A stretch of DNA of 64,000 nucleotides from Cunninghamella blakesleeana (Eukaryota > Mucoromycota > Mucoromycetes > Mucorales > Cunninghamellaceae): NCBI GenBank assembly GCA_017871115.1, contig JAFCIZ010000011.1:17501-81500 (forward strand), written 5' to 3'. The translations under genes and the position numbers were made by a program. Of this stretch, positions 9,994 through 22,500 are shown piece after piece; position 1 is the first letter of the stretch; every line of letters starts with the position of its first letter. The notes under the pieces were generated by a model. The model was not told where the DNA came from. It made no database searches and saw only the letters and a program-made list of their open reading frames with translations.

Positions 9994-11767
9994 TTAAGCA
10001 ATACCAGCACCATTGTAAACAATTAAGTTAGGGTTTCCAGTTTTGTTGTTGGTAATCTTATTCTTAGTAGCAATGGCGGTAAGTTGATTGTATAAATTAT
10101 CAGGGGTAGGGTTAGCTAAATCATGGAGGACCAAAGCAGCAACACCAGCAACATGAGGAGAAGCCATACTAGTACCAGACATAATGGTAGTAGCAGTGGT
10201 GCTACCAATATAATCACTCTTAATATTAGAACCTGGAGCGTTAATATCAACACAAGTACCATAGCTACTAAAAGAGGATAACTTGTCAGCGTTATCGGTG
10301 GAACCAACGGTGAAGGCTCTAAGATTTCCGGCAGGTAAGTAATTACAAGCATTACTGTTGAAATGGCAAATGATTAAAATTTAAATAAAATAAAATAAGT
10401 AGTCAATATATATGTAAATAAATAATTTTTTGTTTTTCTTTTCTTTTAATATTAATAAAAGTAAGCACTTACTCGGCAGAGTTACCAGCAGCAACAACAA
10501 TAGGTAAACCACCGTTGACAGCAGCAGTAATAGCGTTATCAAAAGAAGCAAGACCAGAGCTCTTTCTTACACCAAGAGACATGTTTACTAAAGATCTCTT
10601 TCCAGTTGACTTAGAATGTTGTACGGCCCATTGTAAACCATCCAATACATCGGCCATGCTTCCAGATCCTGACTTATCTAATACTCTGACAGATACAATG
10701 CTAACTTTTTTAGCGGCACCGTAAGTTTTACCACCAATAATACCAGCAACATGAGTACCTATTTATACGTATTTTTTTTAAAATATATATATATATATAT
10801 ATACAAATAAATGAATGGAAGGTTAATTTTTTTATAAATTAAATTACTTTTATATATTTCTTTCCTTTTCCTTTCTTTCTCTCTCTATTTTTTTTTTTTT
10901 TTTGATATAACAATTAGGTTTATTATTACCATGACCACCACCATTATCATCACCGTCAAAGATAGTAGAGTAACCCCAAGTAACGCGGCCACCGAAATCA
11001 ACATGTCCTTTATTGACACCATCGTCAATAACATAGACAACTACACCTTCGCTAATTATAAATAAATAAATTAAATAAGAGCAATCAATATAAAAAAGGA
11101 CTTTATAGACTTATTATTTTTCTTCTAAAAAAATAAAAGATAAAAATTACCCAGCATGATCAGGATAGTAGTAAGGTGAGTTATAGTTAAGAGTGTGTTG
11201 AGAAACACGGACAAGATTCCATGGAGCAGCAGATTGTGAACCTTGTGCAGTAAAATCAGTAGATCCAAAAGGCTATTAAATAATCGTAAAAAAAAAGATC
11301 GGTGTTAGTATAAATTCTCTTTATTATTTTATATTTATTTTTAAAAAAATAAATGCCGCGTTTATATTTACCAAGAAAGAATCTTCTTTTTTAATAGATT
11401 GAGGTTTAGGTAAATTAAATTGAATAGGATCATCAGGAATAATGCTTGCAATTTCGGGGAAAAGAGGTAAAATCTTGGCCAAGATACTATCTTTATTGAT
11501 TTTCACGCTAAGAGCCTTGAAGGAGTTATTGATATTAATTTTTTTGTTAACAGTAACAGGAGTTCCTAAAGCGGAAACTTCATTGGCATCAAATAAACCA
11601 AGAACACCTTCTAAAAGGTTAGGAATAAAGCCATCAACGTCAGTCTTAGGATCCAATTGGATAAGGTAGTTATGTGATTTGCTGGCAGAAGGAGCCTTGT
11701 TAATGGCAGCAGCATTTGTAAACACAAATGTATATAATAAGCAAGTGGCAATGGCAATGGATTTCAT
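9994..11767 (-). CDS. Secreted subtilisin-like serine protease (S8, proteinase K type)
   Basis: Five exons on the minus strand: 11767-11372, 11272-11151, 11051-10930, 10758-10473 and 10354-9994. All have GT..AG introns and sum to 429 codons (428 aa). Residues 1-19 are a signal peptide. About 30-120 match an I9 propeptide inhibitor. The mature enzyme starts near residue 135 (PFGSTDF, then APWNLVRVSQ). The catalytic triad is visible: Asp182 in VYVIDDGV, His213 in GGHGTHVAG (split by intron 3), Ser371 in GTSMASPHVAG; oxyanion Asn306 lies in VVAAGN. The DDG in place of the usual DTG after the catalytic Asp is a mild variation. It is predicted to be an extracellular or vacuolar endopeptidase. A 13-bp element shared with the heme oxygenase promoter lies 135 bp upstream. 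Confidence 0.95.
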
Positions 11768-11901
11768 TGTTATTTATTAAAAGAATTGTTTTTTTAAAAA
11801 ATAATAATAATAAAAGAGTAAAAAATGAAAAATAAAATTATATATTTATACCTATTTTCAAATTTTGTATCACAGTAAAATAAAAGAAGAGGTTTTTGAT
11901 A

Positions 11902-11914
11902 TTAGGTCACATGT
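11902..11914. promoter_or_regulatory. Shared 13-bp promoter element TTAGGTCACATGT, copy 1
   Basis: The sequence TTAGGTCACATGT lies 135 bp upstream of the subtilase start codon. The exact reverse complement occurs 229 bp upstream of heme oxygenase. It contains a GGTCAC half site and a CACATG E-box-like core. Regulatory function is inference. Confidence 0.3.
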
Positions 11915-14044
11915 ATATAAACTACTATTAATTTCTTTTTTATGTTTTTTTTATGTCAATAAACTTACAAAATGGTGTAATCATTATCATTATCATTTAA
12001 ATTTTCCATAGCTTCCATATTTTTAAAGAAAAGTAATATAATTTAAAGTTTATATTAAAGTTTGTTTCTCTGTGATCGCTATGTTTTTCTACATATGGTA
12101 ATAGAGTCTAAAAACGGAAAGGAAATAGTACCTGGTTTTTAATACAACATTTTGTTCTTTTTTATATTTTTAACGTTTGTTTCTTTTTAGGAAATAGATA
12201 AAACCTATTTTCATTTGTTGTCGTTATCTATGTATAGTGTACTACATATCATTTATTTTTATTATTTTTTATTAAATTATTTAAATAAAAAGGAAAGTGG
12301 AATTCATGCAAACTATACCTTATGATCATTGTATTCGCTAATTAATCCAATCTAGGAAAGTAGATAAAACCGAGATTTTTAAAATCAATATCCAAATTAT
12401 GTCAAAAAATACCAAAAACGCCAATAAATGCCCAAAAAAAAAAATACGAAGTGTGTATTAGGAAGTAAAGGTGCCCTATTATTAACAACATCTTTTAATA
12501 AGTAATATTCCACAGCACCGTACAACAGGTAATTCAAATTATTCATAGCACAGAAATGATTTGAATAAGAAAATCCGTTGTTGTTAATACAATAACCTTA
12601 ATGCTGTTATCGTTACTATTGATGATGGTAATAGTGAAAAGGAGTATTGGTAATGGAGTAATTCAAGCGTTACTTTCCATTTTATATATCAATAATAAAT
12701 ATCATTATATTATTGTTTTAAATATTATCTCTTTGCTGTATTATTTTATAGTCTTAAATTGTTATCATATTATGTTGTATTATAAAGTCTTAAATTATTA
12801 TTGTAGTTATATTTACATAATACATCTGTTGATCATTCTCTGTAAAATTTTTAAGTGATAATTATAATATAAAAATTAAATAGTTATCTTCTGTGCGATG
12901 TCCAACAGTTATCCATGGTGAGTTGATGATTAATATTTGTATATTGATAAATGATTTTCAAGTTAGTACTTGTTAATAATATCATCCAATATATATATAT
13001 ATATATTCAGGTATTAATTGATATATTTTTTTATATTGACTTTATCATTTTACTAATAAGAAATTGAGTAAGTGGTTATATAATTAGATTCAATTGATAA
13101 CAAGATGATACGTTTAATTAATCCTCAAAGTGTATCTTTTATATATTGATGAATTATAAATGAATTAGGATAATTCTATAGAATATCCTATTTGTTTTTT
13201 TTTAAAGGATAATATGTATACAGGAACAAATATTACATTATTACACCATAATTTAAAAAACTATAAAACGATGATATTGCTAAATTAACTTTCCAAATAA
13301 ATACACATTAATGTATAAAGGTATTGAGATGCTAGATACAAGAAAACTAGTCCGAAAAAATAAAATAAAATAATTTGTTCAACTTTTCATTCTATGCTAA
13401 TATTTTTATTTTTATAAAATTTGAAGTTTCAATACCATTATCTCATTATATGTCTGCAAACTGGCCACAAATAGATTGTATACTTTATAATATTTATTAT
13501 TTATCACGATAAAATACAAGTAAGTGTTTATTTTCTTATATATATATGCGTGTGTGTGTGTATGTTGAAGTAATTTGAAGCTACCAATAAATAGCCCATA
13601 ATTTTAGTATTCTATATACCCATGCTTTTAAATATAGCTATACAATTGTTTTATTTCCTAGATAGTTAAACATGATGACATATCCTTAGTCATGTCTTGA
13701 AGTACATTATTCACTAATTGATCTTTATATATATATTTTTCAACAGTTATTTATAATATAAATAATAACTATTTATTTTCCAAAAAGTTTCCAGTGATTA
13801 TTTTAACAGGGAAATGATGATTAATATTTCTACTAGGTAAGTTAATATTGGCCTAAATACTTTATGATAATACGGTATGTATTTTTATTTAGTTGATATG
13901 TTAATTTATCATCGTTGTTCGTTTCTTTCATTTTTATTTATAAACTTATGTCCATTTAATCTATATATTATGTTCATCAACTCCATTTTTATGTTGTATA
14001 TTAAAATATAATAAGGTTAGATAGGTATTTTCTTTTTACTATTA

Positions 14045-14046
<2 letters not shown>

Positions 14047-14078
<32 letters not shown>
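14047..14078. repeat. Poly-T tract, 32 nt
   Basis: Uninterrupted run of T in intergenic DNA. It may be a remnant of an inserted poly-A sequence, but no adjacent element is recognisable. Confidence 0.9.
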
Positions 14079-14079
<1 letters not shown>

Positions 14080-14841
14080 TATTTATATTTTTACTAATAT
14101 CACCATTAGGGAATAAATGACTGGGTTACTTGCAAATCCAAAATTAGTACCATTAATTCCTTATATAGAAGAGTTGTTGAATTTGTTGAATTCTGTACTG
14201 TATCAATAAAAAATAATTTTGACTTTGTGGGTTTGGCTAGGGTAAATTTGTTGACAAAGTTATTTATTCACAAAAGCTAAGGTCACTTCTATAAGACCAA
14301 CGATATTTATATTTATTATTTCCTTTCTAAATAGCCACTATTTTTTTTTAAAAAAATATAGTAAATAATAATAATGAATTAAAAACACGGTTTTATTTAA
14401 AATATGATGCTATTATCCTATATACATACGCATATATTTATTATTGCTTATAAATTCAAAAGTAGTATTCTTGTTATTGTTTGAACGTTTCATAAAGAAT
14501 AGTCATTACATTTTAATCTTAATATATGATTCAGCCATGGTAAACGCTATTTTCTTAATAGTTAAAAAAATAAAATAAAACGAGTACGCTTGTATTTCGT
14601 AATGAAAATATATATTCTTTTGCATTCAATTCTTTTTCCAGTTAATAAAGAGTGATATCCATTCATTGTTGAATAATTTTACTAAGTTCATATTATATTT
14701 TATGTATATACGTGTTGAGGTTATAAAAAAAATACAGTGAAGAAGAAACAAAACGATTTTCTTTTCCTATAATATAATTTAAACACCGCGCGTTTTTTAT
14801 TTTATTTAATATATCTTTTTTTTTTTGAGTAAAAAGCTACT

Positions 14842-15415
14842 TTATTTTTTCCAATATTCCAAGTGATCTTTAAGAATATCATTTTCTATTTCAGGAAAAG
14901 GTCCCACTACTTCAACTTTATTGGTCCCAGCATTAAAAACATCGCGACAAGGTATTTTCAAAGTAGGAAAATTATTCTCATTTAAACCAGTAGCCTCAAA
15001 AAATCTTTTTTGGTCTATTCCATAAACAAGTTTGCCGATTCCGCTCCAATAAATAGCAGAAGAACACATACTGCAAGGTTCAAAAGAGGCATACATGGTG
15101 CATTTTTTTAAAGTTTCTGTAGGATAATTAATAACTACATATAGTTGTAGCAAGTGAATAAATTAGAATAAAAGTAAATACTATTTTTACAAATTATTTC
15201 ATTATATATACGTAATACTTACATGCATGTCTACATAAAACATCTTCAGCGTGATTTAAAATATTAACATTTCCTTGTTCTGCCAATACTCTACCGTCTT
15301 CAGCAACCAAAATAGCTCCAAAAGGTTGTCCTCCTAATTGTGTGGCTCTTGTACCTACTTCCACTGCATGTTTTAAGTGTTGAATCATTGTTTCTTTTGT
15401 AGTTTCGGAGCCCAT
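14842..15415 (-). CDS. Cytidine/guanine deaminase-fold nucleoside deaminase
   Basis: Two exons on the minus strand, 15415-15223 and 15134-14842, joined after one base of codon 65 (donor GTAAGT, acceptor TGTAG), give 161 residues. The zinc-dependent CDA signature is complete: His55-Ala-Glu57 (NHAE) supplies a zinc ligand and the proton-shuttling Glu, and Pro84-Cys85-x-x-Cys88 (EPCSMC) supplies two zinc ligands. GGQPFGAILV upstream forms the usual substrate-side strand. The length and the NHAE/EPCxMC pattern fit the guanine deaminase / small nucleoside deaminase group better than yeast cytosine deaminase. The exact substrate (guanine, cytosine or a nucleoside) cannot be decided. No signal peptide, so presumably cytosolic in purine or pyrimidine salvage. 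Confidence 0.9.
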
Positions 15416-17220
15416 GTTTGTATTATATGTTTATTTTTATTTTTTTTAATATAAAAAGAAAATGAAAGGAAAGAAAAGAGAAGGGAAAAAAATTGAAAAA
15501 ATATAATAAAATATAGATTTAAAAATCTTTGTGTCACTCGACCAAAATAGAGTTAGAAAAAATGATTGGCACAAAAAAAAATATACATACAAATCACTAT
15601 CCCGTTCATTCAACTGGGTCATATCTAGAAAAAAATACCCAAAATTTCAATATTTTTATTGGATAGTATATTTAATTGTTTACATAATATAGCTATTTAT
15701 GTTTGAGCTAGTATATTTTTTGTATATAAATAAGTCTAAAGAAGTCATCAATTACAAAAATAAAAAAATAAAAACATTCTAGAAAGTATTCACCTATTGT
15801 TATATAGTTTTCTGAGAATGAATTTTTTAATAAAAAGGAATAGTCATATAAATTAATATATTACCTACAAGTAGATTGCTTTTATGTATATTTGCTGCTT
15901 AAATTAAATAACCCTCTTAAAACTAATATATCTTTTTATTTTTATAGACATCAGATCAGGTAACTTAAAATTTTAATTGATTAATAATATAACCACTATC
16001 TCTGTGTATTTACACGCAAAAGTTCATAATTGTTTTATAATAGTTAGTCAATATACAGAGATAGTGGTTATATTATTAATCAATTAAAATTTTAAGTTAC
16101 CTGATCTGATGCCTATAAAAATAAAAAGATGTTCAGGTTGAATACTATTTTCAGTTTAATCATTCAATATTTAAAATTATTTTATAAAAACCATCCTGCA
16201 TATAGATAGTAATGATATTAGAAACATATTAGAATTTCTAGTAAACTAGTTTACTATCTGTGAAAATAGATGGTAGTTTAGTTTGAATATAATAATTTGT
16301 TATTTATTTTTTGAATTAAAATAAACTAGATTTGCTATTTTAATGTAAAACCAAGGACTTTTTTTAAAGCTTTTTTATTATTATTCACACCTAAAAAATA
16401 AATAAAGTAATGCGTAGTTTTTTAAATTTATTATAACGAATAAATAAGAATTATATATTTACTATAAGTTTTAAGCATAAAGATGTACTTTTTTCTCTCT
16501 TCATGGACATTAAAAATCAATTTAATACGTTTTATTATATGCTTTATTTTTTTACATAACATAGTTGGTAAATTATCATTAATATTGTTATATTATTATC
16601 ATTAATAAAAATAGAATCTATTTATTAAGTATGCTTTTTTTTATTTCGGCGAGCCTTCCGACACTTTTCAAAGTTCTGAAAAAACAAATGTCGAGCTCCA
16701 ATCTATTTTTTTTTTAAAAAAAAGAATCATTCATTTAAAAAGAATTGTATATATATAAAATGATATGTACGAGCTTTAAATGTAATCTAAATTAGGAATG
16801 GTAAAGAGGTTCAAATATATGAATAAAATAAAAATTCAACACGTAATAAAATAGAATATGATAGAATAAGTTGAAATAAAAGTTTACACAAAACCAAAAA
16901 TTGGGTTGTTTGCATATTTAAAAATAAAATGTGAAAGATAATGATTAAATTTAAAAAATATGAATATGCTTATAATGAAGTTATTAATTAGATTTACCTT
17001 CATTTTTAAAAAAAGTGAAAAAAATATTACTAAATAGGTAAATTTAGTAATTTATTTTCTCACTTACTTTTTCGCTTAAATTATTTCACCGCTCAGCTTG
17101 AATTCTAGTATTAAAATATAAATAATTTCCCCGCTTTTCTTTTTTTTTTTCTCTTTTCTTTACTTTTTTTTTTAACTTTTACCTATACTCAAGTATTTTA
17201 ACTATAATAATAATAATAAA
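15416..17220. other. Intergenic region with foldback repeat
   Basis: Divergent promoter region between the deaminase and esterase 1. Apart from the large inverted repeat described separately, I see a short palindrome AGTAAACTAGTTTACT near 16240 and T-rich pyrimidine tracts just before the esterase start (17135-17180). No gene. Confidence 0.6.
15930..16130. repeat. Long near-perfect inverted repeat (81-bp arms, 39-bp loop)
   Basis: The left arm 15930-16010 and right arm 16050-16130 are reverse complements with about two or three mismatches. The arms include CATCAGATCAGGTAACTTAA and AACCACTATCTCTGT. The 39-bp loop runs from 16011 to 16049. No obvious target-site duplication or terminal motif of a known transposon family is visible and it has no coding capacity. 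It could be a MITE or foldback element, or a hairpin RNA source. Confidence 0.9.
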
Positions 17221-18731
17221 ATGACTACCAGTAAAAAAGCACCTGCTCATCCTACTTATGATGCTGTTTTTAAATTACTATCAGCTGGTCCTAATTGGCA
17301 TGATCTTGAACCTGTTGATTTAAGAGCTCTTATCGACAGCCGCCCTGTACCTCCTGGTGTTGTGGTACCTGAAACACATGTTGAAGAAAAAGAAATAGTT
17401 GTTGACTTACAAGACACTGATGGTCAACAAACTTCTTCTAATATTAAATTAACTATTTCTCGTCCTCTTGGTACTGAAAAACAAACTTTACCTGCTTTTA
17501 TTTATTTGTAAGTTTAAAATAGAATATGTATAAATAAAAATGCTGAGCCATTGGAGAAAAAAATAAATGAATGAACAATAGTATCAAGAGCTAATAATAT
17601 ATTACTTTATTTTACTTTATTTTAGACATGGTAACCGATATACATAAAAAAAAGGAATTGTGTTTATCTATATCTAGCTCTATATTTATCAATTTATTAT
17701 ATATTAATTACTGAAACCCGTTTAATATTATTATTGTTTAATTAGGTGGTGGTTTTGTCTTTGGTACTTTTAAATCTTCAGAAAAATTTATTAAAGATGT
17801 AAGTTTAATATATAGTTGTGATAACAGTAACAACAGGAAGAGGGTGATAATAAAAGAACTATACTAAATAGAGTGCTGTTTATATATATTTAGCTTACTG
17901 TTAGAGCCAACGTAGCCGTTATTTTTGTTGATTATACTTTATCGCCTGAAGTTCATTTCCCTGTGGCACCCGAAGAATGCTATTCATCCATTTTATGGAT
18001 TCATCAACATGCTAGCGAATTAAACATTGATCCTTCCAAATTAGTAGTCGGTGGTGATAGTGCTGGTAAGCAAACAAAATAATATATATATTTACTGAAG
18101 CATTTAAAGCTTGGTATTAGATGAAATATTATATTTAATCATTTTTTTTTATTGTGGTTAATTTACATAATTAGGTGGTAACCTCTCTGCTGTATCATCA
18201 AGTAAGTTTATGTTGTAATCATATATATTTGTTTTATAATGAATACGTTGCAATAACTCTAATTTTTATTTTATCCTTTTAGTTTTATTGAAAAAGCGTG
18301 GACATAATGATATACTTAAAGGACAAGCTTTGATATACCCTACTGTAGCACTTACTGCTGAAGGATATGAATCTCGTGAATTATACGGGGATGGAGATTA
18401 CTTATTATCCAATGAAGATATGAAATATTTTAAAAAAGCATACCTTGGTAGTAATTATGGAAAAGGTATTGAAGATGTTCGTTTATCACCAATTATTGCA
18501 ACTGATGAAGAATTAAATGGATTACCTAGAGCTTTAGTGATTACTGCTGAGTGTGATGTACTTCGTGATGAAGGAGAAGCCTATTCTCGTCGTTTATTAA
18601 AAGCTGGTGTGAAAACAACTTCTATGCGATCTCTTGGTGCTATGCACGGTTTTATTACTATGCCCCTTGATACTGAAAATTATATCCATGGTGTTCAATC
18701 TATTTCTAATTTCATTCACGATTCCATTTAG
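17221..18731 (+). CDS. Alpha/beta hydrolase-3 (HSL-family) esterase/lipase, paralogue 1
   Basis: Six exons: 17221-17507, a 5-nt microexon 17626-17630, 17746-17798, 17894-18065, 18175-18201 and 18283-18731; 330 aa in total. The microexon ACATG is required, because joining exon 1 straight to exon 3 shifts the frame into a stop within a few codons. Including it yields LHGGGFVFGT, the HSL oxyanion motif HGGG at residues 97-100. The nucleophile is Ser171 in GGDSAGGN, with Asp273 in ECDVLRDEG and His303 in MHGF completing the triad. There is no signal peptide, so it is likely a cytosolic ester hydrolase; the substrate is unknown. A second copy with the same exon structure lies 24 kb downstream at 41559. 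Confidence 0.92.
17626..17630 (+). other. 5-nt microexon of esterase 1
   Basis: The sequence TTTTAG|ACATG|GTAACC sits between introns of 118 and 115 bp. It supplies the His codon and the first base of the next Gly codon of HGGG. The equivalent exon is present in the paralogue at 41951-41955, which argues strongly that it is real. Confidence 0.88.
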
Positions 18732-19594
18732 TATATATTTATTATTTATTTATTTTATATATAAATATTGATTTATTATGTATAAATATTATGTTTTTTG
18801 GTAAAATATTGTACAACATAAAGTTCATCAACTGACTTTTTCTCTTTTTTTTTTTTTTTAAAAAAAAAAGAAGGGTTATTGCTCTCTATTATTAATATCA
18901 TTTTTTATTATTTAAAATATATTGTTATTGTTTATGTATTAAAAAAATGTGAAAATCAAAAAAAAAAAAAAAATATAATGGTCTGCATGTAAACTCTTCC
19001 CCTCAATTTTTTTTTTTTTGATCAAAACAGTATTATATGATCATTACCATACAATGAAAATCATCTTTGGTAAAACGGTTGCATGAAAATATAATCCTTT
19101 TTTGGTAAAATATTTTTATGATAATGCAACAAATTGGTTATTTTATTTATTTCAAAATAAATGATGGATAAAAATGATTATGATCGAATATATAAAGTAT
19201 ATATATATATAATATTTTAATGTATTATAGGGTCAAATAAAGTTGTGTGTGTGCTTAAAAAAATGAACGAAAAGTATTGATATTTGTAATAATATATAAT
19301 AGTTTTACTTACGTTTATAAAAAATAAAAATAAAAGCAGACATTAATATAGAGTATATCCAATAATTACCATATTTATTGACATCGTTTTTTATTTTAAT
19401 AAAAAAATAATAAAAAAAGTCCAATACTTGTGTTGAAAATGGATATATAAAATTTAATCTCAGCGTGTTTTTTAAATACCTGAAATTTTTTTACCATTTT
19501 CCTTTTTTTTCTCTCTTTGTCTTTTTTTTTTTACTCTATCCAACTCTTGTATATATTATTAAAAAAAAAATACCCTAATTATATTAATTATTCA
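18732..19594. other. Intergenic region
   Basis: Spacer of about 860 bp with A and T homopolymers and an AT run near 19200. It serves as the 3' region of esterase 1 and the promoter of APC1. A pyrimidine-rich tract (19500-19530) precedes the APC1 start. An in-frame upstream Met would extend APC1 to 19517, but the hydrophobic lead it would add is not typical of the family. Confidence 0.5.
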
Positions 19595-22500
19595 ATGACA
19601 TTGCGTTTATTTGAAGAGTTTTCACCGTATGGTCAATTTTATTTAAATAGTTTTCCACATTTAATTGATTCCACTTCGCCTATTAAAAAAGCAACTCAAT
19701 ATGTAGACTTTTCTCTATTACTAAATAATTTATATCCAAAAGATGGAAAAAAGCAACCTTTTCATTCCATATCACAGCCGTCTTCATCCGCAACATCTTT
19801 AAATCATTTACCATCATATATACTTGCTACACCACAACACATTGATGCTTATCCTTTTAATAAATCAAAAACCGAATACTTAGAAGATGAAAGCCTAATA
19901 GGTATAGACGAAGAATTATATATAGTTAATGGAACGGTAGTATGGAGTTTAGGAAGACAAGTCTTGAAAACATTCAAATATGACAGCCAACATATTGAAT
20001 CGGTATTATTCACTTGGTTCCCACAAGAAATAAGTGATTATCATAAAAAACAGCAATCAAAATCTGCAATACCCAGTAATGGCACTCAAGATCGATACTT
20101 TAATTCAACTAATAATGATATTCATAACAATAATATTCATATTCATAATCATATTCATAATAAGAATGGCAACACCATTAATATCAATAATATTAATAAA
20201 TTTAATTATAATAATCACCAAAAAGATAAACATAATGAAGATAGTATGATATTGCAAAAAGCAGCTTGTATTGTCTTAAAAGATGCTATACATATTCATT
20301 TTAGAGATGGATTCAACTTTACTATTACATTACCATGCCCTATTCAACATGTTATACCTTTACCCATAGGATTACTTCTTGAGCCTGGAGCTAAAGATTT
20401 TTATTTATATATAACCCAGCCTATGCAGCAATTAAAAAGTATCTATTTAGAGTATGACCTCTTCAACAATGGATCAATGTATTTAGATGATGTGGATTAT
20501 ACTAGCAAGATCAACACAAAATATAAGGATAGTGTAGATATTAAGAATAATAACAATAATAATAAACAATATATTACCAACACCACTGCCATCCAAGAAA
20601 ATAATAATGATAATAAACCTGTAAATAGTCATCAATTAGTGTTTGCAACAACAACAGAAAAGGAAATGGAGTGGGTAATCTTTACGAGAAAAAAATCAAA
20701 TGGTTTGCATTATGCATGGAAATTTATTGTACCTGATTTTGATGAAAAAATTATTAATGGTGATAGTTTTATGAAAGAGGATGATGTTGCATTGGATACA
20801 GAATTTGTACTTTTTAAACCACCGGAACGGAAACGGAAATCAGATGCTCTTTCTGTTATTACGAATACTAGAAATAATAGTCATTCTACCAGCAATAAGA
20901 AAAGGGCTACTAATACTAATAAGAATAAGCGATCTAATAATAATACTACAACTAATAATAATAATAATAATGGAATTCATATCAATAACAATAATAGCAC
21001 TAATAGAAATAATAGTATTAATAATAACAATAACTCACCTAATTCTTTTGGACAAACAACACCAACTCCTTCACCTGGCCTAAGTAGATCTGAGTCCTTT
21101 TTATCATTGAATGATGGCTCAAGTATATTATCAGACACATATATGCAAGATTCGTTTATGGAAGGTTCTATTTTTAATGATGTTTTATCCAATCGCATAG
21201 GATCAAATAAGGATTTTAAAAAATTTAAAAAGCTGGAAATGCGAATGATATGGCATGAACAAAATAATAAATTAATATCTCCTCCAGCGTCAAAATTTGC
21301 TCCAAAAAAGAAGCCTACAAGAACTAAAAAGCCAAGGTAAAAGAAAAAAAAGCAATATATGTCTATAATAATAACAGCGATAATGATAATACTTATATCA
21401 CTCTTATTGTCAAACTTTATTACTTACTATTATTTTTGTTATAATTATTATTATCATTTTTTTTTAAAAATAATTTGTATGTTAATAATATAGATTAAAA
21501 GAACCTGATACAATGCAAAACAATGTTATTACAAAAAGATCATTTGGATTTATCAGTTATAATATAAAAGGGAACAAAATGGTATGCTTAATGAGTTATG
21601 ATGATAATACATTATCCTGCTTGGATTTAAATGAACTGACGGATATTAATCGTCCTAATGGATGTCAATTAACAGCACAAAGCGCTCTTCCTATATTAGT
21701 ATCGCCATCACATTATTGGATCGTTTATTTGAACAACCATAAGTTATTTTTATTCAAAGACCCTTTATTACCACCACTTCCGCTACCTCTATCAGATGGT
21801 AGTATCGTATATGATATTAAAGATCAAGTTGGTGATCGTTTTAATGTTGTTGTTAAGCAATTGGATCATTCTTTATTTAAACTAACTACTAAAACACTTC
21901 GATATCAACTTTTACAACCCATCAAATCTGTATTAATAAATGATTGTATGCGACTATTGAAAAATATATGGCCAACAATGAATTATTCCATCTTGGAACA
22001 TCAATATCAGTTAAAATCAAATTCGATATCCTTATCACATCAGTTTCGAAATAATCATAATTATCATCATGATGCATGGGACCAATGGGTTTTATGTTTG
22101 CTTACTTTTTTATTACCACCACTAGTTGAAGTACACAGTACATCTGAAAATGAAAAAATAGATAAATGGTTATCATCATTATATTCCATTCAGCAGTCTA
22201 AAGAATTTAAGCAATATAATTATAAACAAACCTTACTAAATCCAAAAGAAAAATGGGATATGATTTTCAAGACTTTGAAAGGGCTACATTTATTATATGA
22301 AGACTTCAGCCTTACCATTTTAAAGAAAAATGAACAAACACAGCTTGGATATTTATCATATTATCTATTTAAGTTATTAAAACAGTCCGTAGTTCATGTG
22401 AATGATGGTTTAAGTACGTCCATGGAGAATTGGTTAAAGTATTATGAAAATCAAAATCAAATTCCAATTGCTGCATCAAGAAGAGGTAATTTTATATTAT

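Larger units (their letters stand above)
11768..14841. other. Gene-free AT-rich intergenic region
   Basis: About 3.1 kb upstream of the subtilase and downstream of the deaminase. It holds AT dinucleotide runs (near 12992-13005 and 13530-13545), a GT run near 13552-13562 and a 32-nt T tract at 14047-14078. The ORF at 12601-12858 has the Ile/Leu/Tyr-rich composition expected of chance AT-rich reading frames. I see no gene. Confidence 0.6.

Noticed and set aside
12601..12858. 85-codon ORF in the subtilase-deaminase interval
   Set aside because: The composition is almost entirely Ile, Leu, Tyr and Val, as expected of AT-rich chance frames, with no recognisable motif.
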